From Bacillus sp. FJAT-49711 (GTDB taxonomy: Bacteria; Bacillota; Bacilli; Bacillales; Bacillaceae_C): a DNA stretch of 64,000 nucleotides. The notes under the pieces are model-generated. The model was not told where the DNA came from. It worked only from the letters and a program-made list of their open reading frames with translations, and searched no databases. The translations under genes and the position numbers were made by a program. Each line of letters opens with the position of its first letter. Within the stretch, counting starts at the first letter, position 1. The stretch lies in contig NZ_JAGYPL010000001.1 in assembly GCF_018343715.1 (NCBI RefSeq), positions 1,080,840-1,144,839 of the forward strand, read 5' to 3'. Positions 53,649-61,158 of the stretch are shown in pieces.

Positions 53649-54191
53649 CTACTTAACATACCTTATATCCTTAAAAGGCCAATATACCATATTAGTATCC
53701 CCAATTACTTTTTTAATCGAAATTGAGCCAATATGTCTACTATCTTTACTCGACCTTCGATTGTCCCCCATCACAAATAATTCGCCCTCAGGAACAGTTT
53801 TTTGCCCTACTGGGGTTTCTTCTAATGTAAAATCTTCCGTTAATGGGCCTTCAACAATCTGGCTCTTATAGCTGTCCAAATACGGCTCTGCATAAGGTTT
53901 ACCATTTATATATAAGGTATCGTCCCGATATTCAACAGTGTCTCCCGGTAAACCAATTACCCTCTTTATATAATCTTTTTGTTCAGGTGCATGGAAAACG
54001 ATGATATCGAACCGCTCTGGTTTTCCGAGTTTATTTACGATCATTCGATCCCCATTATGTAGAGTAGGCATCATAGAATACCCATCGACGACAATAGGCG
54101 CAAATAGAAAATATCTAATCACTGCCGCCAAGCCTATTGCAATTAGTAAAGCCTTTGTCCATTCCCATAGTTCGTTTTTTTCTTTAGTCAT
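53649..54191 (-). CDS. lepB: Type I signal peptidase (SipS/LepB)
   Basis: This peptidase removes signal peptides from secreted proteins at the membrane surface. It has one N-terminal membrane segment (about residues 13-32). The catalytic Ser39 is in [10 protein letters not shown], and the catalytic Lys76 is in [12 protein letters not shown]. Box E-like [13 protein letters not shown] follows. Length is 180 residues from the ATG at 54189-54191; an upstream TTG five codons away is less likely. Position between rplS and rbgA is common in Bacillaceae though not in B. subtilis. Confidence 0.94.
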   Translation of the reverse strand: MTKEKNELWEWTKALLIAIGLAAVIRYFLFAPIVVDGYSMMPTLHNGDRMIVNKLGKPERFDIIVFHAPEQKDYIKRVIGLPGDTVEYRDDTLYINGKPYAEPYLDSYKSQIVEGPLTEDFTLEETPVGQKTVPEGELFVMGDNRRSSKDSRHIGSISIKKVIGDTNMVYWPFKDIRYVK

Positions 54192-54290
54192 CGTTTCACC
54201 ATCCAATAAAGGTCAATACAGCTTTTATCTATGTATACACTATTGTAAAGGAAAAATAAACATTTTCCTATAGAATTACCTCAATTAAAT

Positions 54291-54318
54291 AAAAGGAGCT
54301 TGTAATCAAGCTCCTTTT
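54291..54318 (-). terminator. Terminator of rplS
   Basis: A perfect 12-bp stem (AAAAGGAGCTTG / CAAGCTCCTTTT) with a 4-nt loop is followed on the minus strand by TTTTATTTAATTG. It directly follows the rplS stop codon (54335), separating rplS from lepB. Confidence 0.9.
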
Positions 54319-54334
54319 AACGTTCAAACATAAA

Positions 54335-54679
54335 TTATCGAATTTCTTTGATACGAGCTGCTTTTCCACGTAGTTTACGTAGATAGTAAAGTTTCGCACG
54401 GCGAACTTTACCGCGACGCACGACTTCAAGTTTCGCAATTCTTGGAGTGTGTACAGGGAATGTACGCTCAACTCCAACTCCATAAGAGATTTTACGGACA
54501 GTGAAAGTTTCACTGATTCCGCCTCCACGGCGCTTAATAACTAACCCTTCGAAAAGCTGGATTCTTTCACGTGTACCCTCAACTACCTTTACATGGACAC
54601 GTACAGTATCACCAGGGCGAAATGCCGGAAGATCATTGCGAAGTTGTTCTTTTGTGATTTCTTCAATAATTTTGTGCAT
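54335..54679 (-). CDS. rplS: 50S ribosomal protein L19
   Basis: L19 sits at the 30S-50S interface. The 114-residue protein has [20 protein letters not shown], the [20 protein letters not shown] block, and the basic tail [20 protein letters not shown]. The ATG at 54677-54679 lies 9 nt after GGAAGGAG; a longer frame upstream is the untranslated leader. Unlike the compact rimM-trmD-rplS operon of B. subtilis, about 0.9 kb of repeats separate it from trmD. It has its own promoter and an L19-type leader. Confidence 0.97.
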   Translation of the reverse strand: MHKIIEEITKEQLRNDLPAFRPGDTVRVHVKVVEGTRERIQLFEGLVIKRRGGGISETFTVRKISYGVGVERTFPVHTPRIAKLEVVRRGKVRRAKLYYLRKLRGKAARIKEIR

Positions 54680-54689
54680 CGTATTCATC

Positions 54690-54775
54690 TCCTTCCAACC
54701 GATGCTCTTGCAAACAATACCAATGCAGCGGAACAACGTTGTTACAGGCTTAAGAGGCTTATCAGCCTTAGCCAC
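54690..54775 (-). ncRNA. Ribosomal protein L19 leader (candidate cis-regulatory RNA)
   Basis: Upstream of rplS the leader folds into a nested hairpin GGCT-aa-GGCT-loop-AGCC-tctt-AAGCC (54747-54773). A 12-bp palindrome AACAACGTTGTT (54732-54743) follows, then a third stem region before the Shine-Dalgarno sequence. L19 leaders of this general plan, feedback-regulated by L19, are known in low-GC Gram-positive bacteria. The call is from position and paired arms, without a covariance-model search. Confidence 0.6.
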
Positions 54776-54783
54776 AAAAACTA

Positions 54784-54812
54784 TATTAACATATAACATA
54801 TATTGATTGCAA
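54784..54812 (-). promoter_or_regulatory. Sigma-A-type promoter of rplS
   Basis: On the minus strand TTGCAA (54807-54812) is 17 nt from TTAATA (54784-54789), followed by TAG. It lies directly upstream of the L19 leader. The -10 is imperfect, so a shifted hexamer is possible. Confidence 0.45.
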
Positions 54813-54869
54813 TTAACTTTTTTAGATTACTGATTTTCTTATTGACAGACAGTTTTTCGACGTTCCTAA

Positions 54870-55005
54870 GTTGTTGCTTTCCGCTACAGACACTCGCTTG
54901 CCAAGTGCAGTTGGACTTGACGGACAGGACGTTCTAGTGTCGATGTTGGCCTCAGGAAGTGGCCGACTTTAGTCGACAAAGAGTCTCGGGTCTTCTGCTA
55001 CAATC
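54870..55005 (-). repeat. Composite repeat with a segment shared with the sigD-cheD gap
   Basis: Positions 54921-54987 match the reverse complement of 13810-13877, roughly three quarters identical by eye with one gap. Shared blocks are CTAGTGTCG, GTGGCCG, CTTTAG, CGAC and GAGTCTC. The left part (TTGCTTTCCGCTACAGACACTCGCTT) resembles the GC-rich family I element. Confidence 0.6.
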
Positions 55006-55397
55006 AACGTGTTCGAAATCACCAAAAAGCATGAATATAATCTATAAATATTCAATTGATCCATTCACACCCAGAGCACAAATATTTATGTGCTTTCGAC
55101 TTTTCTGAACAAGGCTTGACAAGAGGCACTATCCAGAGGATCTAAGGCATGAAATGAGTTATGTAAACAGCATACAGTTGGTGAGCGTGAAAATGATTAT
55201 TTAAAGAATACTTCCGACCAGATAACGCTCGATTTTTTCATGGTAAAAAGCAAAACATTCACTTCGAATTAGTGATTCTACTTTATCATGCCTCAAGTTT
55301 ATGTACTGATCGATCGAATGCAAAAATAAATCGAAACAAGCTGTCTTAATTCTTTTGGAACAGTTATTTTAAAAAAAGAAGCAATAGTTATCGCTGA

Positions 55398-55512
55398 GCA
55401 GTCCGAATACACTTAGACTCCTGTGGGAAGTGTGAGATAAGCAAGACTCCGCAGGGCATAACCCGAGAAGGCTTGCCACTCACCCGAGGAAAGCGAAGTG
55501 TATTCGGACTGC
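55398..55512 (+). repeat. Complete family I palindromic element with 17-bp terminal inverted repeats
   Basis: The arms 55398-55414 and 55496-55512 are perfect 17-bp inverted repeats (GCAGTCCGAATACACTT / AAGTGTATTCGGACTGC). The 81-bp interior contains internal complementary blocks (GACTCCTGTGGG, GACTCCGCAGGG, CCCGAGAAGGCTTGCC, CCGAGGAAAGCG). It has no coding capacity, so it is MITE-like or a structured intergenic repeat. It looks the least decayed of its family here. Confidence 0.75.
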
Positions 55513-55597
55513 GTGACACATGGTAACAATAGATACTTAGAATTACAAAAGGATTTTAGAAAAAGCAGTGATGAAAATTTAAGCTTTTATAGAATTC

Positions 55598-56317
55598 TTA
55601 ATCAGAAGAATCCACTTTTCCTTCTTTTTCAAGTAAATATTTTTCCAGTAAATCAGGCCGTCTATTTTTTGTTCTTTTCAATGATTCAGCTTCACGCCAC
55701 TCATAAATTTTCTTATGATTCCCAGATAAAAGAATATCCGGGACTTTCATTCCTTTATATTCAGCTGGTCGTGTATAGTGAGGATGTTCCAATAACCCTG
55801 AGGAAAAGGAATCATATATAGGTGAGTCTTCATTTCCAAGCACACCTGGAAGTAAGCGAACGACGGAATCTATGACAACCATGGCGCCAAGCTCACCGCC
55901 AGTCAAAACATAGTCGCCAATCGATATTTCATCCGAAACGAGGTATTCCCTTATTCTCTCATCGTATCCCTCATAATGGCCGCATATAAAAATTAAATGA
56001 TCTTCCTTAGCTAATTCTTCTGCTTTTTTCTGAGTATACGTTTCACCTTGAGGACAGAGTAAAATGATGCGCGGGTCTACATTACGATCTTTTTTCAAAT
56101 AATCGACTGCGTCGAAAATTGGCTGCGGTTTTAAAACCATTCCCGCTCCTCCGCCATAAGGATAATCATCGACGGTCTTATGCTTATCATTTGAAAACTC
56201 TCGAAAATTTACAACATTATAAGAAACAGCTTTTTTTTCTGCCGCTTTTTTCAAAATGGAAGAACCAAAGACCCCAGAGAACATCTCCGGAAATAAAGTT
56301 AAAATATCGATTTTCAT
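55598..56317 (-). CDS. trmD: tRNA (guanine37-N1)-methyltransferase TrmD
   Basis: TrmD methylates G37 of tRNAs with CNN anticodons and so prevents +1 frameshifting. The knotted SPOUT fold motifs are clear: [56 protein letters not shown]. Length is 239 residues. It overlaps rimM by one base (stop/start shared at 56317). It normally continues into rplS, but here repeats follow. Confidence 0.97.
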   Translation of the reverse strand: MKIDILTLFPEMFSGVFGSSILKKAAEKKAVSYNVVNFREFSNDKHKTVDDYPYGGGAGMVLKPQPIFDAVDYLKKDRNVDPRIILLCPQGETYTQKKAEELAKEDHLIFICGHYEGYDERIREYLVSDEISIGDYVLTGGELGAMVVIDSVVRLLPGVLGNEDSPIYDSFSSGLLEHPHYTRPAEYKGMKVPDILLSGNHKKIYEWREAESLKRTKNRRPDLLEKYLLEKEGKVDSSD

Positions 56318-56832
56318 TATTCTAGTAACCCTTCAATTGGATTAATGATAATTCTCTTATCTTCTTTTGAAATGTTTATGACTACATCTTCAATATACGG
56401 AATCAGAAATTCCTTGTCATCCTTTCGTTTAACGACCCAAACATCATTTGCACCAGGAGTAAGGATTTCTTTCACAATTCCAATTTCCTCATCATCGACT
56501 GTAACTACTGTACAGCCAATTATTTCGTGAAAATAATATTCTCCTTCAGATAAATCATTTAATTGTTCTTCGGAAACTTTTAATATGCCTTCTTTCCATA
56601 TTTCAACGTCACTTATATTTGAATAGTTTTCAAACGTTAGTAAATCAAAATTTTTATGTGTACGATGGCTTTTTACAATAAGTTTAATAGGATCTTTAGA
56701 TCTAGGTAAAAATAGATAAAGTAGACTTCCAGGGGAGTACCGTTCTTCGGGAAAATCCGTTTTAGAAATGACCCTTACCTCACCTTTTATTCCGTGTGTA
56801 TTTACGATCTTTCCTACATTAAACCAGTTCAT
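56317..56832 (-). CDS. rimM: Ribosome maturation factor RimM
   Basis: RimM binds S19 and helps mature the 30S head. The N-terminal domain ([20 protein letters not shown]) and PRC-barrel C-terminal domain ([29 protein letters not shown]) are intact in 171 residues. The start is the ATG at 56830-56832, 8 nt after GGGAGAGGT; a GTG three codons upstream is part of the Shine-Dalgarno region. It lies 5 bp after ylqD and overlaps trmD. Confidence 0.96.
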   Translation of the reverse strand: MNWFNVGKIVNTHGIKGEVRVISKTDFPEERYSPGSLLYLFLPRSKDPIKLIVKSHRTHKNFDLLTFENYSNISDVEIWKEGILKVSEEQLNDLSEGEYYFHEIIGCTVVTVDDEEIGIVKEILTPGANDVWVVKRKDDKEFLIPYIEDVVINISKEDKRIIINPIEGLLE

Positions 56833-56837
56833 TATCT

Positions 56838-57230
56838 TCACCTCTCCCGTATTTCTGTGATGATGCCGTCTTTAATGATAATGGTCTTTCCCTTTGTTAA
56901 TTCTTCCCAATTATCTCCGACTTTAACGTCAATAACTGCTTGTATATCTTGATCATGAAGTTCACTGCCGATTGGCAGCATATCAAGCTGGTCGATTTGA
57001 AAGTCAATGAGCTTAATTTTTTCCTTGCGCATATCAATTTCTTTATCAAATTGTGTTTTTAGCCCCCCGGAAGTATACTTACGGGTTCTTTCCAGCTTTT
57101 TCATCTCAAAGAGGAGTTGATCGCATTCTTTTTTCAACTGCTGCTTATTATTTTTATATTTTTTTAGTAGTTTATACTTACTCATTTCTGTTAAAACCTG
57201 TTTAACAGATACAGATTGGAGAATTCTCAT
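56838..57230 (-). CDS. ylqD: YlqD family protein, function unknown
   Basis: The 130-residue protein has an N-terminal [20 protein letters not shown] block, a long coiled coil (about residues 20-75, [20 protein letters not shown]), and a C-terminal small beta domain ([20 protein letters not shown]). The start is the ATG at 57228-57230, 9 nt after GAGGAGG. The 13 codons before it (MPRAYYIMRRMAI) belong to a leader that is also found before sigD. Location between khpA and rimM matches B. subtilis. Confidence 0.9.
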   Translation of the reverse strand: MRILQSVSVKQVLTEMSKYKLLKKYKNNKQQLKKECDQLLFEMKKLERTRKYTSGGLKTQFDKEIDMRKEKIKLIDFQIDQLDMLPIGSELHDQDIQAVIDVKVGDNWEELTKGKTIIIKDGIITEIRER

Positions 57231-57255
57231 GATTGCCATCCTCCTCATTATGTAA

Positions 57256-57314
57256 TAGGCTCTTGGCATTAACCGAGTCTAATGATACAAGGTTTTCTTA
57301 TATCACTTTTTATT
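57256..57314 (-). repeat. Leader segment of ylqD, homologous to the sigD leader (copy 2)
   Basis: Positions 57256-57298 equal 13205-13247 at 34 of 43 positions; most of the differences are transitions. The 57299-57314 block equals 13287-13302 at 15 of 16. Both copies read M-x-R-x-Y-x-I-x-R-R in the frame of the downstream gene and end at its Shine-Dalgarno sequence. Confidence 0.75.
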
Positions 57315-57344
57315 GAATGATATAAATAATCCATATGCAACGGC

Positions 57345-57412
57345 CTTCTGCCGTTGATTTCCGTTCTAGGCGAACGCGTTCCGGGGCGCGTGCGGTGAAC
57401 CTGATAAAGGGA
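57345..57412 (+). repeat. Family I fragment at ylqD
   Basis: It contains CCGTTGATTTCCG, GGCGAACGCGTTCCGGGGCG and GTGCGGTGAACCTG, in the same order and orientation as the fragment at 13360-13440. It is decayed and lacks the right-hand half. Confidence 0.6.
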
Positions 57413-57488
57413 ATCGTTGTTGACTTATCGTAGGAAGAAGCTGAAAGTTTGCTAGCCAATAGAAATCATAGCTAGACAAACCCGTACC

Positions 57489-57604
57489 TTGTCTAGTTGT
57501 AGGCGCTAGCCCCTCGAGGTCAAATAACCTGAGTCAATAAAAGTCAAAAAGCGACTTTTTTCCTCAGAACATATGCTTGTCTGAGACCCTCGAGACGCTT
57601 TTCG
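57489..57604 (+). repeat. Family II dispersed repeat, copy 3
   Basis: It reads TTGTCTAGTTGTAGGCGC, GCCCCTCGAGGTCAAATAAC and ATGCTTGTCTGAGACC. The central hairpin arms are AAAAGTC / GACTTTT (57539-57545 and 57553-57559), with an outer CTGAG / CTCAG pair. It is inverted relative to the other two copies. Confidence 0.7.
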
Positions 57605-57732
57605 ATGCCCGCGGAAAGCGTAGCATCAGGAGCGTAAGCAAAAACCAAGTTTAAGGACTTCTTTTTCAGCAGCCTCGTTATTACGAGAGATTTATGTATT
57701 GATAAACAAAAAAGGGAGGTAATTACGCCCCC

Positions 57733-57966
57733 CTATTCGTCGATTTCCATGTAAACCTTCTTATGTTGTTTTAATCCTGCTGCGGCATAGACTACTGTCC
57801 TAATGGCTTTTGCAACTCTACCATGTCTTCCAATCACTTTTCCTATATCTCTTTCATGAACGGAAAGATGATAAGTTATACGTTGATCTTCTTCTACTTC
57901 ACGTACCCGAACCTCATCGGGATAATCAACAATCGGCGTTACAATCGACAAAATTAGATTTTTCAT
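57733..57966 (-). CDS. khpA: RNA-binding KH-domain protein KhpA (YlqC)
   Basis: KhpA is a small KH-domain protein that acts with KhpB in RNA-based control of cell elongation and division in Firmicutes. The 77-residue chain has the KH GxxG loop in VIGRHGRVAKAIRTVVYAAA. The start is taken at the ATG 57964-57966 (MKNLILSIV). A GTG three codons upstream is possible, and neither has a strong Shine-Dalgarno sequence. It follows rpsP after 11 bp. Confidence 0.93.
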   Translation of the reverse strand: MKNLILSIVTPIVDYPDEVRVREVEEDQRITYHLSVHERDIGKVIGRHGRVAKAIRTVVYAAAGLKQHKKVYMEIDE

Positions 57967-57977
57967 GACGATCACTA

Positions 57978-58250
57978 TTACTTACTATTCTTTGCGTTAT
58001 GGAATTTTTCCATGATGCCTTGCTTAGAAAATAAGTTACGAACAGTGTCAGATGGTTTTGCACCATCTTGAAGCCATTTTAAAGCTGTTTCTTCATTAAT
58101 TGCTACTTGAGCTGGTTGAGAGATTGGATTGTATGTTCCAATTTCTTCAATGATACGTCCATCACGTGGTGAACGAGCATCAGCTACGACGATACGATAG
58201 AAAGGAGATTTTTTTGCTCCCATACGTTTTAAACGAATTTTTACTGCCAT
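57978..58250 (-). CDS. rpsP: 30S ribosomal protein S16
   Basis: S16 is an early-assembling small-subunit protein. The 90-residue chain begins [20 protein letters not shown] and has [20 protein letters not shown] and [14 protein letters not shown], all typical. The ATG at 58248-58250 follows GGAGGT by 9 nt. A promoter at 58288-58317 serves rpsP and khpA. Confidence 0.97.
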   Translation of the reverse strand: MAVKIRLKRMGAKKSPFYRIVVADARSPRDGRIIEEIGTYNPISQPAQVAINEETALKWLQDGAKPSDTVRNLFSKQGIMEKFHNAKNSK

Positions 58251-58287
58251 TTTAATAGCACCTCCGAATAGTTTCACACAAGATAGT

Positions 58288-58317
58288 ATAATATCAAATG
58301 TTTGTTTTGTTTGTAAA
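58288..58317 (-). promoter_or_regulatory. Sigma-A-type promoter of rpsP
   Basis: On the minus strand TTTACA (58312-58317) is 18 nt from TATTAT (58288-58293). It lies between ffh and rpsP, about 35 nt upstream of the rpsP start codon. Another register (TATACT) is possible. Confidence 0.5.
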
Positions 58318-58344
58318 GTGTTTTTTCTTTACATCTTAATTTTT

Positions 58345-59691
58345 TTACATAAAAGGTAGCTTAAAGCCGCCTCTCTTTTTTCCTTTTTGTTGCATCCCTG
58401 TCATTTGTTTCATCATTTTTTTCATTTCATCAAATTGCTTTAGAAGACGATTTACTTCCTGTACAGTTGTACCGCTGCCTTTTGCAATGCGGCGGCGTCT
58501 TCCAGCATTAATGATTTCTGGTTGTTCTTTTTCTTTTGTAGTCATCGAACGAATGATGGCTTCGACATGGCCAATCTGCTTTTCATCTACTTGCAGATTG
58601 TTCATGCCTTTAATTTTATTGGCCCCAGGCATCATTTTTAATAATTCGTCAAGTGGCCCCATATTTTTTACTTGCCCTAATTGATCAAGAAAATCATCCA
58701 GCGTAAATGATGCAGTACGAAACTTTTGTTCCAGTTCTTTCGCTTTTTCCTCATCTACATTCGCTTGCGCTTTTTCTATTAAGGAAAGCATATCACCCAT
58801 TCCCAGTATCCTTGAAGCCATGCGCTCAGGATGGAAAGGCTCTAATGCATCCATTTTCTCGCCCATCCCTACAAACTTAATCGGTTTTTCAGCAACGGAA
58901 CGAATCGATAATGCCGCACCACCTCGAGTGTCACCATCAAGCTTTGTTAAAACAACTCCGGTAATTTCTAGTATCTCATTAAAGCTTTGTGCAACATTAA
59001 CTGCATCTTGTCCTGTCATGGCATCAACTACAAGGAAAATCTCATCAGGTTTTGCAACTTCCTTAATTTCTTTAAGTTCATCCATGAGTTCTTCATCAAT
59101 ATGAAGTCTTCCTGCTGTATCTATGAGAACATAATCATGGTGGTCTTCCTTTGCCTTCTCGATAGCCTGACGAGCAATTTCTACCGGACTAACTTTATCC
59201 CCTAATGAAAAAACAGGTAAGTCCAATTGCTTTCCAATTGTCTCCAATTGTTTAATCGCCGCCGGGCGATAAATATCAGCGGCAACGAGAAGTGGCTTTC
59301 TATTGAACTTTTTTCTCAATAAATTGGCTAATTTGCCAGTTGTTGTTGTTTTACCGGCACCTTGAAGACCCGACATCATAATGACGGTTGGTGGACGATT
59401 TGCTACCGCAATTTTGCTTTGTTCGCCACCCATCAATTCTGTCAGTTCTTCCTTTACGACCTTTATGACTTGCTGGCCAGGAGTAAGGCTCTTCATTACC
59501 TCTTGGCCGACTGCTCTTTCACTTACTTTTGAGATAAATTGCTTAACGACCTTGAAATTAACATCCGCTTCAAGCAACGCTAGACGAACTTCACGCATCA
59601 TTGCTTTCACGTCAGCTTCCGTCACTTTTCCCTTACCCCGGATTTTTTGCATTGTCGCCTGCAACCGGTCGGCTAATCCTTCAAATGCCAT
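58345..59691 (-). CDS. ffh: Signal recognition particle protein Ffh
   Basis: Ffh binds signal sequences and 4.5S/6S-like SRP RNA to target proteins to the membrane through FtsY. N domain, G domain with P loop GLQGAGKT (residues 108-115), DTAGRL, TKLDGDTRGGAAL and a C-terminal methionine-rich M domain (FDEMKKMMKQMTGMQQKGKK) are present. The 448-residue length is normal. It follows ylxM by 11 bp. Confidence 0.97.
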   Translation of the reverse strand: MAFEGLADRLQATMQKIRGKGKVTEADVKAMMREVRLALLEADVNFKVVKQFISKVSERAVGQEVMKSLTPGQQVIKVVKEELTELMGGEQSKIAVANRPPTVIMMSGLQGAGKTTTTGKLANLLRKKFNRKPLLVAADIYRPAAIKQLETIGKQLDLPVFSLGDKVSPVEIARQAIEKAKEDHHDYVLIDTAGRLHIDEELMDELKEIKEVAKPDEIFLVVDAMTGQDAVNVAQSFNEILEITGVVLTKLDGDTRGGAALSIRSVAEKPIKFVGMGEKMDALEPFHPERMASRILGMGDMLSLIEKAQANVDEEKAKELEQKFRTASFTLDDFLDQLGQVKNMGPLDELLKMMPGANKIKGMNNLQVDEKQIGHVEAIIRSMTTKEKEQPEIINAGRRRRIAKGSGTTVQEVNRLLKQFDEMKKMMKQMTGMQQKGKKRGGFKLPFM

Positions 59692-59702
59692 ATTGCCGCC
59701 CC

Positions 59703-60041
59703 CTAATCCAATTCCTTAAGCAATACTAAGTATTGTTTTAGCTTGGGATTGTCCAATTTCCCAACTGCCATACATTCTTCGATCTGCTCGATAATATGAC
59801 CGCGCTCTAGAAACTTTTGAAACAACCGTAATTTATCTTCATATTCCTCCAGCATGGCTTCTGTGCGTTTAATATTATCGTAGACCGCTTGTCTACTTAC
59901 TTCATATTCCTCCGCAATTTCACCAAGTGAAAGATCATCAAGATAGTATAGGGACATATAACTACGTTGCTTAGGAGTCAACAACGCTTGATAAAAATCG
60001 TATAAATAATTCATACGAGTTGTTTTCTCCAGCATTGTCAT
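59703..60041 (-). CDS. ylxM: YlxM, SRP-associated helix-turn-helix protein
   Basis: YlxM is a small regulator that in streptococci binds SRP components. The 112-residue chain contains [40 protein letters not shown] (helix-turn-helix) and [15 protein letters not shown]. The start is the ATG at 60039-60041, six nt after AGGGGG; an alternative ATG is two codons downstream. It lies between ftsY and ffh, the usual position. Confidence 0.94.
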   Translation of the reverse strand: MTMLEKTTRMNYLYDFYQALLTPKQRSYMSLYYLDDLSLGEIAEEYEVSRQAVYDNIKRTEAMLEEYEDKLRLFQKFLERGHIIEQIEECMAVGKLDNPKLKQYLVLLKELD

Positions 60042-60143
60042 ATTAATCCCCCTTGTTAAGTTAAAATCCTTTACACACAAATCATACATATATCAATTAA
60101 AAAAGTCAACATCCTTGCGATATTAAACAAAACTCACATATAG

Positions 60144-61139
60144 TCAATCAAGATTTTCCGATGATTCAATTGCATCTGAAAAGAGACCATATACATATTT
60201 TTCTGCATCGAATTGTTGAAGATCATCCATTTTCTCACCTAATCCCACAAACTTAACAGGAATGTTCAATCCATTGCGAATGGCAAGAACAATCCCTCCC
60301 TTTGCAGTACCATCAAGCTTAGATAAAACGATCCCACTAACACGAACAGCCTCTTTGAATGTTTTAGCTTGAATTAAAGCATTTTGGCCTGTCGTAGCAT
60401 CTAGTACCAACAGCACTTCGTGAGGAGCTCCTGGGACTTCTCGTTCGATCACACGCTTAACCTTCTCTAATTCTTTCATTAAATTGACTTTATTTTGTAG
60501 TCTACCAGCAGTATCACAAAGCAGCACATCGATATTTCGTGATTTTGCAGCTTGCAGCGCATCATACATAACAGCAGCTGGATCGGAGCCTTCAGCTTGT
60601 TTAATAACATCTACTCCTACACGCTCTCCCCATACCTCTAGTTGCTCGATAGCGCCAGCACGAAATGTATCACCTGCAGCAAGCATAACTTTTCTGCCAT
60701 CCTGCTTAAGTTTATGTGCGAGTTTTCCAATCGTTGTTGTTTTTCCTACACCATTTACTCCAACAACTAAAATAACCGTTAATCCCTCATCTTGTAAATT
60801 TAATGAATTTGATTGTTCATCGCCAGATTCATACATTTCGACTAATTTTTCGGAAATGACGGATTGAACTTCTACAGGATCTTTAATATTTCTTTTCTTA
60901 ACCTCAATCTTCAATTGTTCGATAATTTCCATGACCGTTTCAAATCCAACATCAGCCTGAATTAAAATTTCTTCAAGCTCCTCAAAAAAATCCTCATCCA
61001 CTTTTCGATAACGTGAAACAAGATCATTTATTTTTCCAGAGAACTGACTTCTCGTTTTTGCCAACCCGTCTTTAAATTTGTTAGAGACTTGATCAGTCGA
61101 TGAAGTGAATTTCTCTTTTAATTTCTTAAAAAAACTCAC
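60144..61139 (-). CDS. ftsY: SRP receptor GTPase FtsY
   Basis: FtsY is the membrane-associated SRP receptor. An N-terminal acidic/basic helix (SFFKKLKEKFTSSTDQ) is followed by the NG domain: GVNGVGKTTTIGKLAHKL, AGDTFRAGAIEQLEVWGERV, LLCDTAGRLQNKVNLMKEL and SKLDGTAKGGIVLAIRN. The start is the GTG at 61137-61139, which places the family N-terminus (M-SFFKKLKE). GAGGT is upstream. 331 residues. It follows smc by 19 bp. Confidence 0.96.
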   Translation of the reverse strand: MSFFKKLKEKFTSSTDQVSNKFKDGLAKTRSQFSGKINDLVSRYRKVDEDFFEELEEILIQADVGFETVMEIIEQLKIEVKKRNIKDPVEVQSVISEKLVEMYESGDEQSNSLNLQDEGLTVILVVGVNGVGKTTTIGKLAHKLKQDGRKVMLAAGDTFRAGAIEQLEVWGERVGVDVIKQAEGSDPAAVMYDALQAAKSRNIDVLLCDTAGRLQNKVNLMKELEKVKRVIEREVPGAPHEVLLVLDATTGQNALIQAKTFKEAVRVSGIVLSKLDGTAKGGIVLAIRNGLNIPVKFVGLGEKMDDLQQFDAEKYVYGLFSDAIESSENLD

Positions 61140-61158
61140 AATACACAACCTCGATTCG

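Larger units (their letters stand above)
54813..55597. other. Intergenic region between rplS and trmD, containing two repeat elements
   Basis: No supported gene lies in this stretch. It contains a composite repeat at about 54870-55005 and a complete palindromic element at 55398-55512. The middle (55010-55390) is A/T-rich with stops in all frames. Short peptide-like pieces around 55030-55200 do not resolve into a recognisable transposase. Confidence 0.7.
57231..57732. other. Intergenic region between ylqD and khpA, containing leader and repeats
   Basis: No gene is present. In order upward from ylqD: the shared leader (57256-57314), a family I fragment (57345-57412), a family II copy (57489-57604), and a final stretch (57605-57732) with CCCGCGGAAAGCG. 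The order leader then family I is the same as before sigD. rimM-trmD transcription may thus start within or beyond these repeats. Confidence 0.7.

Noticed and set aside
55010-55390. Possible transposase remnant between rplS and trmD
   Set aside because: Short peptide-like stretches occur in different frames with several stops, and none shows a DDE or helix-turn-helix motif that I can recognise.
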